Origin: a virus
Strand: one strand, 5' to 3'
DNA: 30,238 nt
Virus record (IMG/VR): IMGVR_UViG_3300023112_000071
Location: 1 to 30,238 of that record
The position numbers and the translations under genes were made by a program. The notes beneath the pieces are model-generated. The model saw only the letters and a program-made list of their open reading frames with translations. It had not been told where the DNA came from and ran no database searches. Below, in pieces: positions 13,938-21,802 of this stretch (the first letter of the stretch is position 1; each line of letters begins with the position of its first letter).

Positions 13938-15926
13938 CTACCCCGGCACAATCGGTCGTAGCCCCGCCCGTCCACTCGGAGTTTCATCCCAAGTGTCTGC
14001 AAATATACAGGCAAGGGGATCGAATGGCATAATAACATGGGCACCGGGCGACCCAAATTCGCTTCTAACCTTGTCAACATAAACCTTTGCAGCAGGGAAG
14101 CCCCTTTCTGCTCTTGGTGCTTGTCTTTCTACAACTAATCCAACATGTGCATCTTGCTCAATAGCACTAGCACCCTTTAAGTCCGATATTTTAACTCTTC
14201 GCTGTTGGCTTGCAAATGTTCGATTCGGATGACAAACCAATATTATTGTCACCCCATCATTAACAGCAATCAGCGCAAGATCTCTTACTACCTCTTCGAT
14301 TACTTGGCGTTCATTATCGCCAGCTCCCCTTGTTAAAAATCCAAGGTGGTCAATAAGCGCAACCTTTACATTATGCCGCCGCACAGAGTACCTAATTGCA
14401 TCAATAACCTGATCTCTAGTCGTTTCCCCATAATGGTCCATTATGTAAATTGGTAGCTGACCAAGCTCATATAACGCTTCACGCCTATCCTCTGGCGTAG
14501 CCTTCATAAAGTCACCACCCATCTGGGCACGCAGTAATTTTTGGACTGTACCTATTGGCCTTTGCTCAAAAGACGTAAGCATCACCGGAATGTGCAGCAT
14601 CGACTGCTCTCGGCACACCCATGTGGCCCAAGTTGTTTTACCATGTCCAGTCTCACCAGTAACAACCCACAAACCCGGTCGCATCCCGCCAATTACACGG
14701 TCTAACTTCTCTGAACCAAGCGTTCTGCCAATTAGATCTTCCGGGGAATTAATAAGTCGTTCAATATCTTCCCGGTAATCATCTACTTTGCGTAAGGATA
14801 CCCCACATAACGATGTTGCTAAATCCAAACACCGAATCACCTCTTCTATGTCAACGCCCTCTGATAGACATTCACCGGGATCATTGAATGGAAGGTCTGC
14901 CAAAGCACATCTATATGTACCAAGTTTTCCAGCCAACTTTAATGCGCCTGATCGTCCAGCATCATCATCATCGTATACTATAGTAAAATGCTTATATGGC
15001 TCTAACTTATCTAGCCACTCATCCGGCCAATTAGCAGCAGCCCCAGACGTACCACTTACAACATTTGTATCAAAGCCATAATGGTGCATCGCAATAACAT
15101 CAAGCTCCCCCTCTGTAACAATAATGTCTGACTTATGGTCGGCAGACAACAGGTGAGCACCATACAACGGGAGAGGACGGCCCGCACACACCCGGTACGC
15201 CTTCTTGACGGTCCCTGACCCCCCACACCGGCCACAATCCCCCCTGACCCCATTACAGGCGCATGAGGTGGGTGTTCTACGGAACCTCACATTAACAATT
15301 CGGCCAATGTCATCACGCAGTGGGATCGATACCCATTGTTCTACAACGTTACCACTACTATTCCTAATTAGGAGCGCACCTAAACCAAACTCTCGAATCA
15401 CTTGCTCATCAAATCGTCTAATATTTACTAGATAGTCTAATGTTGCCTTTCCTTCCGGCAAAAACAAGTTCTCCATACATGTATTTGGGAGATCATCTGT
15501 CCATCGAAATGGTCCAGTATCTGGCCTGACTTTCTTTATTGGTTCTGGCTTCTTTTTAGAAATTACTTGCGAGACACCAAGCACTGATGGAGAACGCGAT
15601 CCATTAATTGGACTACATAGACCCATTCTATATGCATGGTCACGCACTCCCTGTTTCTCTTGCTTTGAAGTCTCTTTTATCTTTTTCCCGCATATTTTTA
15701 AGGAAACAAGATCTGCCAAATCACCACTAGTATTACACTTCCAACAACGCCAGCCCTTGCCATTGCTCGATAATCCAACCGGCCCACGACTATCCCCATC
15801 ACTGCGCTCTGACGCACCACAGGACAAGCATGGACTATACGAACGCATACGCTTTGATTCCATGCCCAACTGCTTTGCAGAATCGGAAACCTTATGTTCA
15901 CCTATTTCTGATAACCACGAACTCAT
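13938..15926 (-). CDS. T7 gp4-like primase-helicase
   Basis: This 662-aa bifunctional enzyme makes RNA primers and unwinds DNA at the phage fork. The N-terminal zinc-binding domain has C33, C36, C61, C64. A TOPRIM primase domain follows with TEGELDVIA (271-279) and YDDDDAGR (318-325). The RecA/DnaB-type helicase has Walker A GETGHGKTT (424-432), Walker B ALIDHLGF (523-530) and VCHPNR (564-569). An extra DnaJ-like cysteine block, CAC...CGRCGGSG (222-238), sits before TOPRIM. The ATG makes an ATGA overlap with the upstream gene and has GAGG. Length is somewhat above T7 gp4 (566 aa). Confidence 0.93.
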   Translation of the reverse strand: MSSWLSEIGEHKVSDSAKQLGMESKRMRSYSPCLSCGASERSDGDSRGPVGLSSNGKGWRCWKCNTSGDLADLVSLKICGKKIKETSKQEKQGVRDHAYRMGLCSPINGSRSPSVLGVSQVISKKKPEPIKKVRPDTGPFRWTDDLPNTCMENLFLPEGKATLDYLVNIRRFDEQVIREFGLGALLIRNSSGNVVEQWVSIPLRDDIGRIVNVRFRRTPTSCACNGVRGDCGRCGGSGTVKKAYRVCAGRPLPLYGAHLLSADHKSDIIVTEGELDVIAMHHYGFDTNVVSGTSGAAANWPDEWLDKLEPYKHFTIVYDDDDAGRSGALKLAGKLGTYRCALADLPFNDPGECLSEGVDIEEVIRCLDLATSLCGVSLRKVDDYREDIERLINSPEDLIGRTLGSEKLDRVIGGMRPGLWVVTGETGHGKTTWATWVCREQSMLHIPVMLTSFEQRPIGTVQKLLRAQMGGDFMKATPEDRREALYELGQLPIYIMDHYGETTRDQVIDAIRYSVRRHNVKVALIDHLGFLTRGAGDNERQVIEEVVRDLALIAVNDGVTIILVCHPNRTFASQQRRVKISDLKGASAIEQDAHVGLVVERQAPRAERGFPAAKVYVDKVRSEFGSPGAHVIMPFDPLACIFADTWDETPSGRAGLRPIVPG

Positions 15927-16279
15927 TGATTGCCTCTAATAAGGCGGAATGGCCCATAGTTATCCTTCTCACCTTCCTCAAGATCTAAAAGCCAATTATG
16001 TGCCGCCTCAACCCGGCTCGCCAACTTACCAATACGAAGTAAATTAGTTAGGTCCAGATACAGTCGTCGCTGATCATTTGCTCCCCGCCAATACTTCGGG
16101 CCAGCATCTGTACTTTCAAACGCATACTTGATTAATACAATAAGATCTTCCTCTGTATACCCATCCTTCATTCTACTCAAAATTAAGGACTTACGATCTT
16201 TTGTTAATCTACATAAATGTGGTCGTTTCTGTCTGCTTTTCCATTCATTAAACACTCGCTCTATTTTCTGCTCGTCCAT
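15923..16279 (-). CDS. Replication-organiser-like protein (possible helicase loader)
   Basis: This 118-aa protein is helical and basic. The C-terminal pattern YTEEDLIVLIKYAFES...YWRGANDQRRLYLDLTNLLR resembles the conserved C-terminal region of phage replisome organisers and DnaD-like loaders (YT.EDL...I......G.ND....Y.DL..LLR). It lies directly before the primase-helicase with an ATGA overlap, which suits recruiting or loading it. ATG 16279 has AAGGAA upstream and overlaps the RuvC-like gene by 32 bp. Assignment is by motif and position. Confidence 0.5.
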   Translation of the reverse strand: MDEQKIERVFNEWKSRQKRPHLCRLTKDRKSLILSRMKDGYTEEDLIVLIKYAFESTDAGPKYWRGANDQRRLYLDLTNLLRIGKLASRVEAAHNWLLDLEEGEKDNYGPFRLIRGNQ

Positions 16280-16832
16280 CTATTCCTTCCTTCATAATCC
16301 TAGACCATTCTGCAATTCCCGCCGCGTCTGTAATGTGGTCTGGACTGCCAAGTGATTTAGCCAACTCCGCTAATCCCCTCACACGCTTTGGTATCATCAA
16401 TAACGATGCATTCTTCACATCATTACGCTTCGTATTTCGTTTTAATCCCAATACCACCTGCCTCCAATCAGCAGCAGCAACCCACGCAGCATTAATGTGT
16501 AATTTCTGCTCTAGTGGAGAAACAACCGATCCAGCACCTTTCGCCAATTCTATCGTTGTCCTCGCATTTCTGCCTAGATAAAAATCTTCACACGCAAGCG
16601 ATGATTCGGAGATCCCCAACATGGCTATTAAGCCACAAAGCTGAAACCCGATTTCTGAAAACCTAGATACAATTATGGTCGTAGGACTACCACCACGATA
16701 AATCATAATCAGCTTTCTAACTCGCTTCTTGTTGCGAGTGACTGGCTTCCAGTACGCAGTCGCAACAGCCATCTGTTTATTTAGGATAACCGCTGCGCCT
16801 TCTGAACCGGGATCTATACCAATATGATACAT
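16248..16832 (-). CDS. RuvC-like Holliday junction resolvase
   Basis: RuvC-type nucleases cut four-way junctions in replicated or recombining DNA. The 194-aa protein opens with HIGIDPGSEGAAV (Asp7), has ACEDFYLG (Glu82), and ends the active site with DHITDAAGIAEW (Asp165, His166, Asp169). These are the acidic metal ligands in family order. ATG 16832 is chosen because AGGAGG lies at ideal spacing; a longer frame reaches 16853. That binding site sits in a small hairpin, listed separately, which may control translation. Confidence 0.85.
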   Translation of the reverse strand: MYHIGIDPGSEGAAVILNKQMAVATAYWKPVTRNKKRVRKLIMIYRGGSPTTIIVSRFSEIGFQLCGLIAMLGISESSLACEDFYLGRNARTTIELAKGAGSVVSPLEQKLHINAAWVAAADWRQVVLGLKRNTKRNDVKNASLLMIPKRVRGLAELAKSLGSPDHITDAAGIAEWSRIMKEGIDGRAENRASV

Positions 16833-16834
16833 TA

Positions 16835-16852
16835 TGTTCCTCCTGCGGAACA
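16835..16852 (-). promoter_or_regulatory. Hairpin covering the ruvC-like ribosome binding site
   Basis: On the minus strand TGTTCC (16852-16847) pairs perfectly with GGAACA (16840-16835) around a 6-nt loop. The AGGAGG site (16844-16839) is partly in the loop and partly in the stem, so folding could reduce ribosome access. Chance is possible because the stem is only 6 bp. Confidence 0.4.
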
Positions 16853-16871
16853 CAGTATCAAGAAATCAATT

Positions 16872-16907
16872 AGTTCGGGAGCCGCAATATTCTTTGGCCC
16901 CCGAACT
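16872..16907 (-). terminator. Strong hairpin between SSB-like and ruvC-like genes
   Basis: The minus-strand RNA forms a 12-bp stem (16907-16896 with 16883-16872) with a 12-nt loop, closing AGTTCGGG with CCCGAACT. The one non-Watson-Crick position is a G-U pair on the minus strand but an A-C mismatch on the plus strand, which supports function in the minus-strand transcript. It lies 8 bp past the SSB-like stop. The following tract (AATTGATTTCTTG) is only moderately U-rich, so it may be a terminator, attenuator or RNA-stabilising element. Confidence 0.6.
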
Positions 16908-16915
16908 GACTTGGA

Positions 16916-17494
16916 CTAGAACGGTATATCCTCGTAGTCATTAGACTTATTTGTTGATCGCGCTGGAGTAGGCTGTCCCGCTCGTGGATTCTTACTGCGC
17001 CAGCTTAAATACCCCTCCCAGTGCGACTCTGCCTTTTCAACAAGACTCTTCTGATCGGCATTTAGTTTCTTCGACCCTTTCTTACCATAGTCGGACGAGT
17101 CATATCGGTTCACACGCCTATTGGTGTACTCACCGTTCTTTTCTAGCTTGACAGCTACCGTAACCGCACCCGCCATCATTACCTGTTCCAGTTCATCTTG
17201 GATCTCTGGATCGAAAGGTTCACGCCAACTAGTCGCCAATGCGTATCGGGCAATTCGCCAAACTGCTTTTTCATTCAAGAAAAAGGTATCAGTAAGAATA
17301 TTCCCCTCATCACCGTTGCCCTCAAGATCTTCAATACAAACAAAGCGAATGGATACAACTGGCTTGGAGTTAATCACGAAATATTCGTGCCCCACCGCCA
17401 GAACGACTTTGCGCCCCGGCCCCACTTGCTCAATCCTATCTGATTGTGTTGTTTGAGTTGTATCTTCAAACTCATTTAACTCAATACGAGCCAT
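16916..17494 (-). CDS. Single-stranded DNA-binding-like protein
   Basis: This 192-aa protein has a beta-rich core (about 25-125, with VLAVGHEYFVINSK and VTVAVKLEKNGEYTNRRVNRY) and a low-complexity tail ending DYEDIPF. An acidic tip with PF is the protein-interaction tail of SSBs. Phage DUF669-type proteins that sit beside a Sak4-like ATPase have the same design. It coats single strands during replication and annealing. The ATG is in a TAATG overlap with the ATPase and has GGGAGG upstream. A strong hairpin follows the gene. Confidence 0.75.
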   Translation of the reverse strand: MARIELNEFEDTTQTTQSDRIEQVGPGRKVVLAVGHEYFVINSKPVVSIRFVCIEDLEGNGDEGNILTDTFFLNEKAVWRIARYALATSWREPFDPEIQDELEQVMMAGAVTVAVKLEKNGEYTNRRVNRYDSSDYGKKGSKKLNADQKSLVEKAESHWEGYLSWRSKNPRAGQPTPARSTNKSNDYEDIPF

Positions 17495-18264
17495 TATCTT
17501 CCTCCCGCAGCTTTCTTGCTACTCTTTGATTGTTTGCCATTTACGGATGACTCCGAAAGTTGCGATTTCTTCCAGATCGAAACCCAATCTGAAATATTCG
17601 CATCTAAAACACCATTAATTGGTGAGCAGGGCTTAACCATATATCGGCTTGGACCCTCGACCATCACCTTTCTAACAACGATTTTCTTATCATCATCTTC
17701 TACTTCACGTTTGAACAAAAGACCGACAACATTAAAGTTTGCAGCCATCATACTTGGTAACTTCTTACTCTGAACCAAAGGAAACACGCGCATTTCACCC
17801 GTTGCATCATTTAATTCATGGTTTACAAGACTGGTAGCCACAACATGGTAAGGCAAATCCCGCAGACACCGTAAAAATCGACGCATACGGTCACCCAGCA
17901 CACCCCAATCCGGCAACGACATCTTTCGGTCACCGCCACCCTTGTTGGCAAGAATGTCATCAATCATTATCTGCTGCACTTCTGTAATGCCGTCGATAAC
18001 GATTGTCTCCACATGATCTGGCAATTCACCATTCATTGCAGAAAGTAGGAAGTCCCTACATTCGTTAGCTGTCGTACAATACGCAACTAACGCATCTGGA
18101 TTAGACTGCTTTACTGACTGCATTCCATTGCGCTCTGTTAGCATAATGACAGGGTTTGGAGCAGTAACAGAGCAAAATGTCTTCCCCGCCCCACTCTCGC
18201 CCATAATGAGCAGTTTCAAGTGCGCCTCTAACTCTTCCGAGCCAGCCTTTATTAAATTTACCAT
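17494..18264 (-). CDS. Sak4-like RecA-fold ATPase
   Basis: The 256-aa protein has an N-terminal Walker A (GESGAGKTF, 22-30), a Walker B (TIVIDGITEV, 87-96) and VVATSLVNHE (141-150), as in AAA_24/Sak4 phage ATPases related to the RecA core. These promote strand annealing or invasion together with a phage SSB. The C-terminal tail (about 232-256) is Ser/Lys-rich. The ATG has AGGAGG upstream and overlaps the nuclease gene by 7 bp. With the nuclease, SSB, helicase and resolvase it forms a recombination module. Confidence 0.8.
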   Translation of the reverse strand: MVNLIKAGSEELEAHLKLLIMGESGAGKTFCSVTAPNPVIMLTERNGMQSVKQSNPDALVAYCTTANECRDFLLSAMNGELPDHVETIVIDGITEVQQIMIDDILANKGGGDRKMSLPDWGVLGDRMRRFLRCLRDLPYHVVATSLVNHELNDATGEMRVFPLVQSKKLPSMMAANFNVVGLLFKREVEDDDKKIVVRKVMVEGPSRYMVKPCSPINGVLDANISDWVSIWKKSQLSESSVNGKQSKSSKKAAGGR

Positions 18265-19574
18265 CCGAGCTTCCTCCTAGATTCTTCTTTCTCATTTCTT
18301 CCTATGATCTCCCCATCAATTTCGACGGGAAGATCCTTATCAACAACATCATCTAACCAACGAACACCATCACCAATCGCATAGGAGTCACGAATCTCCT
18401 TACTGTCTTGGAAACATGGTGCCTTAAACTTACAACTGCCACCGGGAAGCCTACAAATAGGGACTCGTGGATGCGTCGTATAAATCGAACTGGATTCTTT
18501 CAGCTTGGCCGCCTCTCGCTTTAGCTTCGCTAACTTTGAGGCAACACCGTATATCTCTTCCATATACTGCTTGTATATATCACTCTGTAACGTAAGCCAC
18601 TCTGTAAGATAAAGACCTTCATCTACATGAGCCTCGCGGGAAGCAATATACTCTATGTAATCATCTGGGTCTACACCATGCATAAGACAGTAATTTTTGA
18701 ATCGCCAGCTTGGTACGCGAGCATTATGAGCCACTGACAGCTTTCCGCTCTTTAATACCTTTGGATCTCGCTGCGGCTGTGACGATGCGACCTCGTACAT
18801 AAATCCAGATACCTTTTGGTCTTGATTTATACCCTCAATATTTCCCTCCCTGATATTATGGGCAAGAAGCCAACAATAACCGGGAAGCTGCGGGTCATAT
18901 AGCGCATTCCTTAAATACCCCTCTGGCGCAGAGGAAAATTTATGGTCCACCGCCCACACCGTACCGCTCTTTCTATGTGCAATTATCGCATCAAGTCTGC
19001 CCACTTGGTAATATGGCCACCGAACAGACACTACGTCATCACCGTAAGCCTCACCAGCACGGGCCTCGCGCAAACCATCATCTGTTCTGACCAAATACCC
19101 CTGTGGCCTAAACGGTCTACCTGTAGTTGGGTTGACAATCGGAGCCGCCAATGGCGTTTCCACCCCAATAACCCTAAACAACTTATAAGGGTCCAAACCT
19201 CGCTTGACTATCCACCCTTCAACCGCACGCTTCAAAGTTTCAACTTCCTTTTCCCAATCGCTTTCATCAAGAAAACCATCAAAAACAGCAATAGCTGTGG
19301 CAGAAGAAAACTTATCGACCTCATCAAACAATAGAGATTCAGGCACAGATGAATCATGCTCCATCCAATACCGATAAACAGCCTCCATCACACTGTGCCA
19401 AGCGGTTCCAAGCCGTAACACAGAGGCTGTTGATAAAGGCTTCAGATTCTCACTGTAACCAAAAAAGTGTCTTCGCGGACAAGCCGCACTTTGACGCTCT
19501 GAATTAGTAAAAACAAACGACTTATCAGGTAATCCGATAATCCGCTCTTCATATCGCGGTATCACAATTCTCAT
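18258..19574 (-). CDS. Cas4/RecB-like PD-(D/E)XK nuclease with Fe-S cysteines
   Basis: The 438-aa protein has ACPRRHFFGY (31-40, Cys32), GTAWHSVMEAV (56-66, His60), GRLDAIIAH (192-200, Asp195), VWAVDHKFS (206-214, Asp210 and Lys212) and PQLPGY (228-233). These are the RecB-family nuclease motifs. Cys32 with C374, C381 and C387 fits the split four-cysteine iron-sulfur site of Cas4/AddB-type enzymes. It probably resects DNA ends for the Sak4/SSB pair. The ATG has AGAGGG upstream. No adjacent CRISPR genes exist, so a CRISPR role is not supported. Confidence 0.85.
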   Translation of the reverse strand: MRIVIPRYEERIIGLPDKSFVFTNSERQSAACPRRHFFGYSENLKPLSTASVLRLGTAWHSVMEAVYRYWMEHDSSVPESLLFDEVDKFSSATAIAVFDGFLDESDWEKEVETLKRAVEGWIVKRGLDPYKLFRVIGVETPLAAPIVNPTTGRPFRPQGYLVRTDDGLREARAGEAYGDDVVSVRWPYYQVGRLDAIIAHRKSGTVWAVDHKFSSAPEGYLRNALYDPQLPGYCWLLAHNIREGNIEGINQDQKVSGFMYEVASSQPQRDPKVLKSGKLSVAHNARVPSWRFKNYCLMHGVDPDDYIEYIASREAHVDEGLYLTEWLTLQSDIYKQYMEEIYGVASKLAKLKREAAKLKESSSIYTTHPRVPICRLPGGSCKFKAPCFQDSKEIRDSYAIGDGVRWLDDVVDKDLPVEIDGEIIGRNEKEESRRKLGW

Positions 19575-19624
19575 TTTTTCCCTCTGGCTTGATATTCACC
19601 ATATATATCAAACCAAACATGGTT

Positions 19625-19645
19625 ATGTAACCCCTATGGTTACAT
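19625..19645 (-). repeat. Perfect 8-bp inverted repeat over the helicase stop codon
   Basis: ATGTAACC (19625-19632) and GGTTACAT (19638-19645) flank a 5-nt spacer. The helicase TAA (19642-19640) is inside the arm. A second short palindrome, GGTTATGTAACC (19621-19632), overlaps it. It could be an RNA hairpin, weak terminator or protein-binding site upstream of the nuclease gene. Confidence 0.45.
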
Positions 19646-21247
19646 CCCGGTCATATTTTGGCCCTGCCTATCCCTCTCTTTTCTAAACACCTCTATTGCC
19701 TTATCTGGATCGATCGGCTCCCCGTTATAAAAGCACTTGCCATACTCCTTCCTGTATGCTGCCGCTCTTATCATCCATTGCCGCTCAAATTCTGACGTGT
19801 CTACAAAATCAAATACAATTGGATCTCTTCCAGACTTCCTCAACGTCCTACCAACACGCTGCTTCGCTGTACCGGTATGTCTCCCGGCTGACGTATTAAT
19901 CGCACAATCAATTGCTGGTAAATCTAAACCCTCATCTGCCAATTGAGTTGCAACTATTACCGATGCGCGTTTCTCGCGAATATCCTTCAATAGTTTCGCT
20001 CGTGTATATTTATCATAATCGGAGGTTACACCAACTGCATCTATGTTTTCCCATCGCAGCTTTGTCACTAAACTCGTAACCGCAGCCTTTCTCGGCACCA
20101 ACACCAAGGTTGTCCTACCATCATCAGTTGCAGACTTGACCAGTCTCCGTATGATCTCCATCCGTCCCGCATCTAATGACATCTCACTTACAGCCTTGGT
20201 ATAATTAAGTTTACCCATTTGCATATCTGCAACTTGCGGTATTTGTGACTTACATGGTTTACATCTAGATCCACCAGTCTGATGTTTCGATCTTGTTGTG
20301 GGTCGCCATTTGAGACACGCAGGGCACAGCACTGTAACGGGGTAGCAGTCCTCTGGGACAACCCACCCAGTCCAAACTGGAACAATAAGCGGCCTATGAA
20401 GGTAACCATTCTTAATAAGGTAATCCGTATCAACACTGTAGATAGTGTCACCCATTGTCAATTTGAGTAGGAATGAGAGTCCATCATTTCGATACGGTGT
20501 AGCCGTAAGCCCCCATCTAAACCTTGCCTTAATATTATTCAGTACCGAAGCCCATGTTCGCGCAGGGATATGATGACACTCATCAGTGAGCACTGCACCA
20601 ACACTAGCCAAAAATGCCTCTGCCTTTGGTCCAGCAGAATTAAGCGTCTGTATCATTGCAACCGCTGTTTCACCTACATTAAGAGGGGATAAGTCGCTCT
20701 TCTTTGTCCCAGATATTACCCTCGGCCATTCTCTACTCATTCGATGTATTCGATGCTTCCACTGTTCTAATATGTCTTCCGTATGCACAATAACTAATCC
20801 CGGCTCACCCGTCGTTAGCAATGCCGCTGCTCCCAGCTCTGTCTTACCTGCACCGCAAGGCATCTGTACAACTCCCTGCACACGCTCATGCATCGCACGC
20901 AAACCATCAAGCTGATATGGCCGCAACGAAACATCATAATCCTCCAAGGGTATCTTTCCCCTAGATCTAGATACTACATCACGAGTCAAAAACTTCGGAT
21001 CAGCACCGTGTTCGGTTAATGCTACACGGACCCTATTAATCGCCCCTCTTGGAACATATAACCATCCCTCCCTATGCCTATAAAATCTTAAAAACTGCGG
21101 AGTGCTTTTAATATACCTATTCTGACGCTTACGTTTTTCATACTCTGGATTAACAAATGTAAACATATTTTCTATAGCTTTGCATAGACGCGGCGAAAGC
21201 TCTGCAACACATAAACTTATCTCTGCACCAATACGCACCCTAATCAT
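19640..21247 (-). CDS. SF2 DEAD/DECH-box helicase with zinc insertion
   Basis: This 535-aa ATP-dependent helicase resembles XPB/UvsW-type phage enzymes used in recombination and fork restart. Motifs are RPYQLDGLRAM (Q-like), MPCGAGKTE (Walker A, about 129-137), LTDECHH (motif II), LTATPYR (motif III), VATQLADEGLDLP (V) and QRVGRTLR (VI). A zinc-ribbon-like insert, CPAC...CKPC (about 308-332), sits between the two RecA domains. ATG 21247 is preferred to GTG 21259, though both have weak binding sites. The start overlaps the 46-aa gene, suggesting coupling. Confidence 0.85.
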   Translation of the reverse strand: MIRVRIGAEISLCVAELSPRLCKAIENMFTFVNPEYEKRKRQNRYIKSTPQFLRFYRHREGWLYVPRGAINRVRVALTEHGADPKFLTRDVVSRSRGKIPLEDYDVSLRPYQLDGLRAMHERVQGVVQMPCGAGKTELGAAALLTTGEPGLVIVHTEDILEQWKHRIHRMSREWPRVISGTKKSDLSPLNVGETAVAMIQTLNSAGPKAEAFLASVGAVLTDECHHIPARTWASVLNNIKARFRWGLTATPYRNDGLSFLLKLTMGDTIYSVDTDYLIKNGYLHRPLIVPVWTGWVVPEDCYPVTVLCPACLKWRPTTRSKHQTGGSRCKPCKSQIPQVADMQMGKLNYTKAVSEMSLDAGRMEIIRRLVKSATDDGRTTLVLVPRKAAVTSLVTKLRWENIDAVGVTSDYDKYTRAKLLKDIREKRASVIVATQLADEGLDLPAIDCAINTSAGRHTGTAKQRVGRTLRKSGRDPIVFDFVDTSEFERQWMIRAAAYRKEYGKCFYNGEPIDPDKAIEVFRKERDRQGQNMTGM

Positions 21248-21380
21248 GACCAACACCAAGCAAAAGGCGACGAACCCGTGAAGGAACGTCGCCAGAAGGA
21301 AGAAAGTAGTGCTGAACGCCCGATGAATCCACTTTTACGCAGTACGGTATCTCAACAATATGTATATAGCAGTTATTCAC
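21240..21380 (-). CDS. 46-aa small protein ahead of the helicase
   Basis: An open frame starts at GTG 21380 and ends at TAG 21242-21240, overlapping the helicase ATG by 8 bp. GAGGG lies about 10 bases before the start. The peptide reads MNNCYIHIVEIPYCVKV, then VQHYFLPSGDVPSRVRRLLLG, with plausible strand-turn-helix alternation and balanced composition. It fills an otherwise empty gap in a tightly packed operon, which supports it. A perfect 7-bp inverted repeat (GGCGACG 21266-21272 and CGTCGCC 21287-21293) lies within it. No family was recognised. Confidence 0.5.
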   Translation of the reverse strand: MNNCYIHIVEIPYCVKVDSSGVQHYFLPSGDVPSRVRRLLLGVGHD

Positions 21381-21395
21381 AAAAATAGCATCCCT

Positions 21396-21677
21396 CTACC
21401 CATCAGACACTTTTGTTAACGACGTAAAATGCTCATATGCTGCTGGCCCATTATCCATCCAGACACGTGCTGCATGTTCACTATCAATAAGTTTGCACAG
21501 CCATAAAGCACGCCATTCTTTATCATTATGTAACATCTGAAAAGCTAAAACATGCACACCGTCCAAATCCAACGTTTTGAGCAATTCATCACTTGGCCCA
21601 CGATTTCGTCCAATTGAGTCTTGTGCCAAAGCATAAAATTCCGGCGTAGTTGCCACGCGAACCATCGTATTATTCAT
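21396..21677 (-). CDS. Small protein, unknown function
   Basis: This 93-aa protein has mixed helices (TTPEFYALAQDSIG, LDLDGVHVLAFQMLHNDKEWRALWLCKLID) and an aromatic-rich C-terminal part (VWMDNGPAAYEHFTSL). No membrane or cysteine motif is seen. The ATG at 21677 has AGGAG upstream, 23 bp below a TATAAT box, so it may head the helicase transcript. No family was recognised. Confidence 0.65.
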   Translation of the reverse strand: MNNTMVRVATTPEFYALAQDSIGRNRGPSDELLKTLDLDGVHVLAFQMLHNDKEWRALWLCKLIDSEHAARVWMDNGPAAYEHFTSLTKVSDG

Positions 21678-21699
21678 AACGCTTTCTCCTGTGTTGTAA

Positions 21700-21728
21700 A
21701 TTATACTTTGTAAGACGGACTTTCCATA
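21700..21728 (-). promoter_or_regulatory. Candidate sigma70-type promoter before the 93-aa gene
   Basis: A perfect TATAAT lies at 21705-21700 on the minus strand, about 22 bp before the ATG at 21677. The -35 region about 17 bp upstream (TATGGA) is poor. It lies in the 125-bp gap after the WGR-like gene, one of the few gaps in this operon. Confidence 0.4.
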
Positions 21729-21802
21729 TTTTGTCCCAATGAAATCGCGACCGTATTAAGTAAACGATTACGAGTTTTTGTTGCCCTTTAAGGGGAAAAA
21801 TA

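Noticed and set aside
18258-19574. Cas4-like nuclease as evidence of a CRISPR system
   Set aside because: No repeats or other cas genes are present; its neighbours are phage recombination genes.
21786-21796. CCCTTTAAGGG palindrome after the WGR-like gene as terminator
   Set aside because: The stem has almost no loop and the minus strand after it is not U-rich.
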